Assembly (NCBI GenBank): GCA_028288905.1
Contig: JAQGHJ010000503.1
Coordinates: forward strand, 1 to 6,437
Length of the DNA: 6,437 bases
Direction of reading: 5' to 3'
DNA from: Phycisphaerales bacterium
Lineage (GTDB): Bacteria > Planctomycetota > Phycisphaerae > Tepidisphaerales > Tepidisphaeraceae
Numbering within the stretch: the first letter of the stretch is position 1; each line of letters begins with the position of its first letter. Below are positions 1-5,021 of the stretch, in pieces. The notes beneath the pieces are model-generated. The model had not been told where the DNA came from and searched no databases. It worked only from the letters and a program-made list of their open reading frames with translations. The translations under genes were made by a program, and so were the position numbers.

Positions 1-229
1 CGCCCTGGAAGCCGGTGACCTCCTTGAACCGCTGCATCGTCGTCTTGATCTCTTCCTTCGCCGCGTTCTGCGAGTCGCGGGCCTTCTTGACGTCGCTGAC
101 GAGCAGGTCCCGCTTCTCGTACCCGAACTTCTCCCAGAACGCGTTGGTCACGCCGTGCGTGCTGCACCCGCCGGACGCCAGGGCGACGAGAAACAGAGCG
201 CACAGGGCGCGGGCGGATCGGTTCGGCAT
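1..229 (-). CDS. DUF2959-like lipoprotein, 5' part only (runs off the left edge)
   Basis: The first 76 codons of a gene that continues beyond the window. The protein starts MPNRSARALCALFLVALASG, a basic then hydrophobic signal peptide, followed by Cys22, so it is probably exported and lipidated. The lipobox is imperfect: Ser, not Leu, sits at -3. After Cys22 come an aromatic/charged stretch (NAFWEKFGYEKRDLL, residues 29-43) and a charged, probably helical or coiled-coil region (VKKARDSQNAAKEEIKTTMQ, residues 47-66), then RFKEVTGFQG. This resembles, from memory, the start of DUF2959 proteins, which have a lipoprotein Cys, a 'KRD.LV..V..AR..Q..AKE' pattern and a predicted coiled-coil body. Their function is unknown to me. 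The ATG at 229 is supported by a GAGGGA 7 bases upstream. It is separated from the sugar genes by 213 bases with its own candidate promoter and looks functionally unrelated to them. Confidence 0.75.
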   Translation of the reverse strand, partial: MPNRSARALCALFLVALASGGCSTHGVTNAFWEKFGYEKRDLLVSDVKKARDSQNAAKEEIKTTMQRFKEVTGFQG

Positions 230-236
230 GGCGGGT

Positions 237-242
237 TCCCTC
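237..242 (-). promoter_or_regulatory. Ribosome binding site of the lipoprotein gene
   Basis: Read on the minus strand this is GAGGGA, 7 bases before the ATG at 229. It is the clearest Shine-Dalgarno sequence in the window and fixes the start of the lipoprotein. The sugar genes to the right have much weaker signals or none. Confidence 0.6.
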
Positions 243-301
243 ACCTAAGGTCGGACGGGCATGGCGGGCACGGGCGGCACGGCCGCGACCGGTACGCCCG
301 G

Positions 302-330
302 ATTGTAGGCGGGGCGCGAAGCGTGCCCAA
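302..330 (-). promoter_or_regulatory. Candidate sigma-70-type promoter for the lipoprotein gene
   Basis: On the minus strand TTGGGC (325-330) is followed, after exactly 17 bases, by TACAAT (302-307). The -10 matches the consensus at 5 of 6 positions and the -35 at 3 of 6. This would put the transcript start near 295 and leave a leader of about 65 bases before the ATG at 229. It lies in the 213-base gap 230-442, where I see no other gene or clear repeat. In GC-rich DNA a TACAAT is uncommon, but one such match can still arise by chance. Confidence 0.35.
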
Positions 331-442
331 GCGAGGGGGAGACACAGGCAATTCGGCAGGCGTGGCGGGGAGGTCGCGGCGAATCAGATGGGGCTCCGGA
401 CGCCGCCGGCGCGGGACGGATCGCCCCGGTGCCCCGCCGCCC

Positions 443-1090
443 TTACAGCACGATCTTCCGGCAGTGGAACGCCTCGGCGAACCGGCTCGGGGCGTTGCAC
501 TCGACGCCGCGGATCCGCAGCATCGCCCGGAACGTGTCGTCCGTGAACCACTGGCGGGACCGCTGGGTCGCGAACGCGCCCATCAGCAGCTCCACCTTCT
601 TGTCGCACACGTCGGCCCCCAGCGGGACGTAGCAGTTCGGGCGGCCGAGGTCGCCGTCGTACTTCAGGATCTCGTACTCGAGCACCGTGTGGTTCCGCCA
701 CGTGTTGTAGGCCAGGTCGGAGACGACGCGGTGGTCCTGGTGGCGGTCGTCGCGGAACTGGGTGAGGATCAGGTCCGGGTCGAACGACCGCTTGAGGGCC
801 TCGAACTCGTCCTTCACCTTCTCCCCCTGCCACGGCAGGTACCCGTCGCGGAACGCGTGGACGTCGACCCGTTTCGTCCGGCACCCGTCGAGGAACCGGT
901 CGGCCGACGCGGCCGCCTCGGCCCGGCGGCGGTCGTCCGCCCCGCAGAACACGACCCACCGCACCTCCAACCCCGGGTGCTCGGCCAGCAGCCGCAGGAT
1001 CGTTCCGCCGGCTCCGATCTCGATGTCGTCACTGTGGGCCCCCAGGCAGAGCAGCCGGCGGACGCGGGTGGGGTCGAAGAAGGAGAGCAT
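443..1090 (-). CDS. PIG-L/LmbE family zinc-dependent N-deacetylase
   Basis: A 215-residue protein with the PIG-L/LmbE fold. The N-terminal motif GAHSDDIEIGAGG (residues 17-29) supplies the family's metal ligands His19 and Asp22 and general base Asp21. The second motif RDDRHQDH (113-120) gives His117 and His120, matching the catalytic and zinc-binding histidines of the family (compare MshB). The C-terminal RGVECNAPSRFAEAF resembles the family's usual 'RG...YAEAF' end. Known members remove the acetyl group from N-acetylglucosamine units, as in GlcNAc-PI, GlcNAc-inositol and GlcNAc-malate; the substrate here is unknown. I see no signal peptide, so it is probably cytoplasmic. I chose the ATG at 1090 because homology-like sequence starts there. 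In-frame starts at 1153 (ATG) and 1165 (GTG) would add a peptide translated from an intergenic repeat. It is the last gene of the module, 82 bases after the nucleotidyltransferase. Confidence 0.88.
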   Translation of the reverse strand: MLSFFDPTRVRRLLCLGAHSDDIEIGAGGTILRLLAEHPGLEVRWVVFCGADDRRRAEAAASADRFLDGCRTKRVDVHAFRDGYLPWQGEKVKDEFEALKRSFDPDLILTQFRDDRHQDHRVVSDLAYNTWRNHTVLEYEILKYDGDLGRPNCYVPLGADVCDKKVELLMGAFATQRSRQWFTDDTFRAMLRIRGVECNAPSRFAEAFHCRKIVL

Positions 1091-1094
1091 GGAG

Positions 1095-1129
1095 AATTGC
1101 GGATTGCGAATTTCCGATTTCGGATTGAA
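1095..1129. repeat. Degenerate heptamer tandem repeat before the deacetylase gene
   Basis: Five consecutive 7-base units on the plus strand: AATTGCG, GATTGCG, AATTTCC, GATTTCG and GATTGAA. The tract is far more AT-rich than its surroundings and ends 4 bases before the deacetylase ATG (minus strand). Translated in the deacetylase frame it gives NPKSEIRNPQF, a peptide typical of spurious extensions in planctomycete-like genomes (recollection). It fills much of the 82-base gap at 1091-1172, and no Shine-Dalgarno sequence is visible there. Confidence 0.75.
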
Positions 1130-1172
1130 AGGGCGGGGAGGCGGCCCACCCATGGCCCGACTCACACCACCC

Positions 1173-2024
1173 TCATGCCGTCACCACGACCCGGCCCTGG
1201 CTCAGCGCGGCGGCAGCCTCGGCCCGGGCGGCGGCGGCCTTGGGGCCCTTCCGCTTCCACACCTCCCACGGGGCCTTGCCCTTGAGCCAAACGTCCTCCA
1301 GCACCTGCTTCTCCTTGAACGTGTCCATGCACGCCCAGAACCCCGGATACTGGTACGTGGTCAGCAGCCGCTCCTTGATCAGCCGGTCGAACGGGTCGAG
1401 CACGAGCTCCTCCCCGTCCCGGATGTAGTCGAAGATCTGCTGCTTCAGGACGAAGAACCCGCCGTTCAGCCAGATGCCGGCGTCCTTCACCGGCAGGATC
1501 CGGTTCACCGCCCCGCCGGCCCCGCTCTGGACGATGTGGAAGCTGTGGCTCGGCAGGTTGCTCAGGAAGCTGGCCACCGCCCCCTGCTTGTGCAGGTGGT
1601 CGATCATGTCCGGGAGCGGGGCGTCGGTCAGGTTGTCGCTGTAGTTGGCCAGGAACGTGTCTTCGCCCTTGAGGTGCTCGCGGACGGCCATCAGCCGCTG
1701 CCCGATGTTCGACTCGATCCCGGTGTCGACGAACGTGATGTTCCACGAGTCGATGTCGGTCGCGAGCATCTCCGGGGCCCGGGCCCCGCCGCGGAGCACG
1801 AAGTCGTTGCTGACCGACTCCTCGTACTCGAGGAAGTACTTCTTGATGTAGTCGGCCTTGTGCCCGAGGCACAGGATGAAGTCCTTGTGCCCGTAGTGGG
1901 CGTAGTACTTCATCAGGTGCCACATGACCGGGCGGTACCCGATCGGGACCATCGGCTTGGGGATGGTCTCGGAGAAGTCCCGGAGCCGGAGCCCCTGCCC
2001 GCCGCAGAAGAGGACGACCTTCAT
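1173..2024 (-). CDS. Sugar-1-phosphate nucleotidyltransferase, glucose-1-phosphate cytidylyltransferase-like
   Basis: A 283-residue cytoplasmic enzyme expected to couple a nucleoside triphosphate with a sugar 1-phosphate to make an NDP-sugar. The N-terminal nucleotide-binding signature is present as CGGQGLRLRD (7-16) with IPKPMVPIG (21-29) carrying the conserved Lys23. Family-wide blocks follow: HLMKYYAHYGHKDFILCLG (36-54), ITFVDTG (96-102), LNGGFFVL (186-193), the probable second metal-ligand region GFWACMDT (228-235), and KGKAPWEVW (248-256). These match RfbF-type cytidylyltransferases best. It deviates at two places: the usual YGDG is YSDN (128-131), and the FQEKP motif is replaced by RILPVKD (175-181), so CTP/glucose-1-phosphate specificity is not secure. 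An Ala-rich tail of about 25 residues (259-283) extends past the normal family end. The ATG at 2024 starts the Rossmann strand directly; the in-frame start at 2099 would add an Arg-rich stretch. Confidence 0.85.
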   Translation of the reverse strand: MKVVLFCGGQGLRLRDFSETIPKPMVPIGYRPVMWHLMKYYAHYGHKDFILCLGHKADYIKKYFLEYEESVSNDFVLRGGARAPEMLATDIDSWNITFVDTGIESNIGQRLMAVREHLKGEDTFLANYSDNLTDAPLPDMIDHLHKQGAVASFLSNLPSHSFHIVQSGAGGAVNRILPVKDAGIWLNGGFFVLKQQIFDYIRDGEELVLDPFDRLIKERLLTTYQYPGFWACMDTFKEKQVLEDVWLKGKAPWEVWKRKGPKAAAARAEAAAALSQGRVVVTA

Positions 2025-2133
2025 GGTGTGTCTCGGTGATCCGTCGCGAACGCGGCGTCGTCGTCGACGGCCGTTGCTTGCAGTCCCGGCGACGCGCACG
2101 CGGGTGCGGCCGCTCCGTCTCCTGTTTCGCCAC

Positions 2134-2154
2134 TTCTAGGGCGGGACCTTAGAA
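2134..2154. promoter_or_regulatory. Small near-perfect palindrome upstream of the nucleotidyltransferase
   Basis: TTCTAGGG (2134-2141) and CCTTAGAA (2147-2154) form an 8-base inverted repeat with one mismatch around a 5-base centre. It lies 110 bases before the nucleotidyltransferase ATG in the 230-base gap 2025-2254. It could be an operator-like site or a small hairpin. No T-run follows on either side, so it is not a classical intrinsic terminator. The match is short and may be chance. Confidence 0.25.
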
Positions 2155-2189
2155 CTCGGTCGGATTGGGCGGGCGGAAGAACACGCGAC

Positions 2190-2224
2190 CGCAAAGGCGC
2201 GAAGAGCGCGAAGGAAGACGCGAA
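2190..2224. repeat. Degenerate repeat of about 9-base units downstream of ugd
   Basis: Units on the plus strand: CGCAAAGG (2190), CGCGAAGAG (2198), CGCGAAGGA (2207), then CGCGAA again at 2219 after three extra bases. It resembles, from memory, the 'cgcaaagg..gcgaagg' interspersed repeats common between genes in planctomycetes. It lies 31 bases past the ugd stop codon on the minus strand. The rest of the gap 2025-2254 holds only the small palindrome at 2134-2154 and no convincing gene. Confidence 0.65.
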
Positions 2225-2254
2225 CCGCCGCCCGTCTTGCCCCCGTGTCCGCCC

Positions 2255-3616
2255 TCACGCCCCCAGCCCGATCCCCGCGTACCCCGGCACCGCCGCCTTG
2301 TCGATCAGCCGGCGGCCGTCGACGAATGCAGCCCGTGGGTTCGTCGCCGCCAGCACGGCCGGCAGGGCCTTAAACTCCGGCCAGCGGGTGACGAGCAGCA
2401 CGCCGTCCGCCCCGGCCACGGCGGCCGCCAGGTCGGGGGCGTACGCGACCCGGTCGCCGAGCGTCTTCCGCGCCTCGGGCATGGCGATCGGGTCGAACGC
2501 GGTCACGGCCGCCCCGCCGGCCAGCAGCGCCTCGACGACTGGGATCGACGGGCTCTCCCGCATGTCGTCCGTCCCCGGCTTGAACGCCAGCCCGAGGACA
2601 GCCACCCGCTTGCCGCCCAGCGGGCGGTCGCCGCCGAGCTTTGCCGCCAGCAGGGCGACCAGTTTGGCGGGCTGCCCCTTGTTGATGTCGATGACCGCGG
2701 TCAGCAGCGGCATCGACACGCCGCGGGCGTCGGCGTGGGCGATTAGTGCTTTCACGTCCTTCGGGAAGCAGCTGCCGCCGAACCCGCAGCCGGGCGACAG
2801 GAAGTTGGCGATGCCGGCCCGAACGCGGCCGCCGGCGGCGGCCGCCGGAATGGCCGGCGTTAGCTCCTTCATTGCGTGCACGCCGGCCATCACGTCCAGC
2901 GCGTCGATCCCACCAAGGGCGGCGCAGAGGTTCCCGAGCTCGTTCGCGAACGAGATGTTCGCCGCCTGGTACGCGTTCGAGGCGTACTTGATCATCTCGG
3001 CCGTCTTGTTGTTCGTCCGCAGCCGAGGCACCTCGGGCCCGAACGTCGCGTATACGGCCGCCAGCACGTCCTGGGCCCGCGCGTCGGACCCGCCGAGCAC
3101 GATCCGGTCCGGCCGCATGAAGTCCTCGACCGCCACGCCCTCGGATAAGAACTCCGGGTTCATCCCGACCCCGAAGTCGATGCCCGCCTTTTTCCCGGAG
3201 TGCTGCTCGAGCAGTGGCCGGACCACATCGTCCGTCGTGCCCGGCACCACCGTGCTCTTGACTACGACGAGGTGATAGCCGTCCTTGCGGGCGAGGACCG
3301 CCCCGACGTCGGCCGCCACCTGCTTCACGTACCGCAGGTCGATCACCCGCCCGTCGAACGGGGTGCCGGTGGCGACGAACGTCACGTCGGAGCCGAGCAC
3401 GGCCGCGGTCAGGTCCGTCGTCGCCGTCAGGTTCGTGCCGGCGTGCTTCGCCAGCAGTTCCGGCAGCCCGTCCTCGTGGATCGGCGGCCGGCCGGCGTTG
3501 ATCGCCTCGACCTTCGCCCCGTCCACGTCCACGCACACGACCCGGTGGCCCTTCTCGGCCAGGCAGACGCCAGTGACGAGCCCGACGTACCCGGTGCCGA
3601 CGATCGAGATGTTCAT
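2255..3616 (-). CDS. ugd: UDP-glucose 6-dehydrogenase (nucleotide-sugar dehydrogenase)
   Basis: A 453-residue cytoplasmic enzyme expected to oxidise UDP-glucose to UDP-glucuronate with two NAD+. The domains are in the standard order. An N-terminal NAD-binding domain carries GTGYVG (7-12) and Asp30 at the end of the second strand, with ATGTP (82-86) and KSTVVPGT (120-127). The central domain has NPEFLSEG (153-160) and EMIKYASNAYQA (207-218) with the conserved Lys210. The catalytic-Cys motif GCGFGGSCFPKD (276-287) places the nucleophile at Cys283. A C-terminal UDP-binding domain includes GLAFKPGTDDMRESP (342-356) and DGRRLI (433-438). A stretch of about 14 residues before the Cys motif (roughly 249-268, Ala/Gly-rich) is longer than in classical Ugd; I recall a subfamily with such an insert. 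Length is normal. The gene is 95 bases downstream of the SDR gene. No Shine-Dalgarno precedes the ATG; the bases there read TTTCCTCCC. Oxidation of another NDP-sugar cannot be excluded. Confidence 0.92.
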   Translation of the reverse strand: MNISIVGTGYVGLVTGVCLAEKGHRVVCVDVDGAKVEAINAGRPPIHEDGLPELLAKHAGTNLTATTDLTAAVLGSDVTFVATGTPFDGRVIDLRYVKQVAADVGAVLARKDGYHLVVVKSTVVPGTTDDVVRPLLEQHSGKKAGIDFGVGMNPEFLSEGVAVEDFMRPDRIVLGGSDARAQDVLAAVYATFGPEVPRLRTNNKTAEMIKYASNAYQAANISFANELGNLCAALGGIDALDVMAGVHAMKELTPAIPAAAAGGRVRAGIANFLSPGCGFGGSCFPKDVKALIAHADARGVSMPLLTAVIDINKGQPAKLVALLAAKLGGDRPLGGKRVAVLGLAFKPGTDDMRESPSIPVVEALLAGGAAVTAFDPIAMPEARKTLGDRVAYAPDLAAAVAGADGVLLVTRWPEFKALPAVLAATNPRAAFVDGRRLIDKAAVPGYAGIGLGA

Positions 3617-3621
3617 GGGAG

Positions 3622-3711
3622 GAAAGTCTGAAGTGTGAAGGCTGAAGTCTGAAAGGTGTGGGAGGCCGGAGTCCGCTTTTCAGACCTCAGCCTTCACACT
3701 TCAGACCTTTC
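3622..3711. repeat. Inverted repeat built of heptamers between the SDR and ugd genes
   Basis: The left arm (3622-3654) and right arm (3678-3711) are reverse complements over about 33 bases, with one single-base indel and one mismatch, around a 23-base centre. The left arm contains four 7-base units: TCTGAAG, TGTGAAG, GCTGAAG and TCTGAAA (3627-3654). In the minus-strand transcript the first arm follows immediately after the SDR stop codon (3714-3712), and the second ends 5 bases before the ugd ATG at 3616. A long stable stem is therefore expected between the two genes. No U-run follows the stem, so a classical intrinsic terminator is unlikely. Confidence 0.9.
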
Positions 3712-4836
3712 TTACTTCTCCTCGGCCGTCCGGTTCTCGGCGTACCAGACCAGCGTCCGCCGCAGGCCCTCGTCCAGGCTTACCTTCGGGTCGTACCCGA
3801 GGTGCGTCCGGGCCTTCTCGATGACCGGGCAGCGGCGGTTCGGGTTGTCGACGAGGTAGTCTGCGTCCTTGCTCGCCTGGGTGACGACCTTGCCCTGGTA
3901 GCCGAACAGGTCGCGGCCTAGGGCGGCGACCTTGCCCGCCAGGTCCTTCATGCTGATCTCGGGCGTCTCGGTGCCGACGTTGTACCCCTCGCCGCCGTGG
4001 CCCTTCACGAGCACCTTGATGTAGCCGGTGACGCTGTCGGCCGCGTAGCAGAACGTGCGGGTGGCCGACCCGTTGCTCAGCATGACGATGTCCCGCCCGG
4101 CGAACACGTCGCGGGCGAAGTCCGGGATCACCCGGCCGTCCGTGATCTTCAGCCCGGGGCCGAAGTTGTTGAACGGGCGGGCGCACCGGGTCGGCAGGTC
4201 GTGCTGGCGGAAGAAGTTCGCGCACAGCGTCTCGCCGTACCGCTTGGCCTCGTCGTAGCACGCCCGCGGGCCGGTGCACGACACCTGCCCACGGTAGTCC
4301 TCGCGGGTCGGGATGTTGGCCGGGTCGGGGTCGCCGTAGATCTCGCTGCTGCTGAAGAACAGGAACCCCAGCGCCGGCTCGCCGCGGCGCTTGCGGGCGA
4401 GGAACGCGTCGAGCAGGTTCCGCAGCCCGTTCACGTTCGCGTCCATCGTGCCGATCGGGTCGCGGCGGTAGTAGATCGGGGACGCGATCGACGCCGCGTG
4501 GACGACGAACGCGAACCCGCCGGCGGCCGGCGGGAGCGGGTCCCGCATGTCGTGCTTGACGAGCGCCACCGCCCCGCGGCCGGCCAGGTCGGTCAGCCAC
4601 GCCGGCGTGCCGCGGGAGAAGTTGTCGTACACGGTGACGCGGATCGGCGGCCGCCCGTCGTGCTTGCGGTTCCACCGGTCCATGGACTGGACGAGGTAGT
4701 ACCCGAGGAACCCGGCCCCGCCGGTCACGAGCACCTGGTGCCCACTCATGGCCGCCAGCTCGTCGGCGGCGTTCGCGCAGATCGCGTCCAAGTCCTGGGC
4801 GACAACTTCGGCGGCGGTGGTGGGTCGGTCGGTCAT
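3712..4836 (-). CDS. NAD-dependent SDR epimerase/dehydratase, UDP-glucuronate decarboxylase-like
   Basis: A 374-residue extended short-chain dehydrogenase acting on a nucleotide sugar in the cytoplasm. After an N-terminal extension of about 33 residues comes the NAD motif GGAGFLG (39-45). Next are YDNFSRG (70-76), HAASIASPIYYRRDP (113-127), SSSEIYGDP (162-170), the catalytic pair Tyr194 and Lys198 in GPRACYDEAKR (189-199), RPFNNFGPG, and RTFCYAADSVTGYI in the substrate domain. SSE before IYGD (Glu165, not the Asp of RmlB-type dehydratases) and GPR.CYDE.KR match UDP-glucuronate decarboxylases, which would suit the adjacent ugd. A 4-epimerase or another decarboxylase-related reaction is possible. 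I chose the ATG at 4836 over the in-frame GTG at 4869, because the GTG lies inside the intergenic octamer repeat. Translation signals are weak. It lies 185 bases downstream of the methyltransferase and 95 upstream of ugd. Confidence 0.87.
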   Translation of the reverse strand: MTDRPTTAAEVVAQDLDAICANAADELAAMSGHQVLVTGGAGFLGYYLVQSMDRWNRKHDGRPPIRVTVYDNFSRGTPAWLTDLAGRGAVALVKHDMRDPLPPAAGGFAFVVHAASIASPIYYRRDPIGTMDANVNGLRNLLDAFLARKRRGEPALGFLFFSSSEIYGDPDPANIPTREDYRGQVSCTGPRACYDEAKRYGETLCANFFRQHDLPTRCARPFNNFGPGLKITDGRVIPDFARDVFAGRDIVMLSNGSATRTFCYAADSVTGYIKVLVKGHGGEGYNVGTETPEISMKDLAGKVAALGRDLFGYQGKVVTQASKDADYLVDNPNRRCPVIEKARTHLGYDPKVSLDEGLRRTLVWYAENRTAEEK

Positions 4837-4863
4837 AGCGAAATCTCGGTCGACGGCGGGGAA

Positions 4864-5014
4864 CACCACGGAGGCACGGAGACACGGAGGCCAACTCGAC
4901 GCGCCCGCAGATTTTCAATACTCGCTTAGTAAAGCATTGATTGTAGAAGCCGCCGGCGGAGGCGATGGGCCGGGCAGGTCGAGTTGACCTCCGTGTCTCC
5001 GTGCCTCCGTGGTG
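4864..5014. repeat. 44-base inverted repeat with octamer units and an AT-rich centre
   Basis: The left arm (4864-4907) and right arm (4971-5014) are reverse complements at 41 of 44 positions; the outer 37 have a single mismatch. The centre is 63 bases. The arm carries three octamers, CACGGAGG, CACGGAGA and CACGGAGG (4867-4890). The centre contains an AT-rich stretch (about 4909-4946) unlike the surrounding DNA, with a TACAAT on the minus strand at 4940-4945 but no good -35. On the minus strand the structure begins 7 bases after the methyltransferase stop codon and ends 27 bases before the SDR ATG. It could be a non-autonomous mobile repeat, a transcript-end hairpin, or both. There is no reading frame that looks like a transposase. 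Confidence 0.9.
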
Positions 5015-5021
5015 AGCTTCG

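Noticed and set aside
15..248. Small plus-strand frame at the left edge with a hydrophobic start
   Set aside because: The minus strand here encodes a signal peptide, a Cys and a DUF2959-like start with a good ribosome binding site, which explains the region better.
390..442. Intrinsic terminator after the deacetylase gene
   Set aside because: GC-rich segments can pair weakly (GGGGC with GCCCC), but the stem is poor and no U-run follows on the minus strand.
762..2039. Plus-strand open frame of 425 codons across the deacetylase and nucleotidyltransferase
   Set aside because: It spans two well-supported opposite-strand genes and the gap between them, and its composition is that of an antisense shadow.
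2190..2224. CRISPR-like direct repeats
   Set aside because: Units are only about 9 bases, contiguous and degenerate, with no spacers and no cas genes nearby.
3997..4929. Plus-strand open frame of 310 codons opposite the SDR gene
   Set aside because: It is antisense to a convincing SDR, has no domain-like motifs, and its end is translated from the octamer repeat (HHGGTETRR).
4864..5014. Insertion sequence
   Set aside because: The inverted arms resemble terminal repeats, but the 63-base core cannot encode a transposase and no target duplication is evident; kept as a repeat only.
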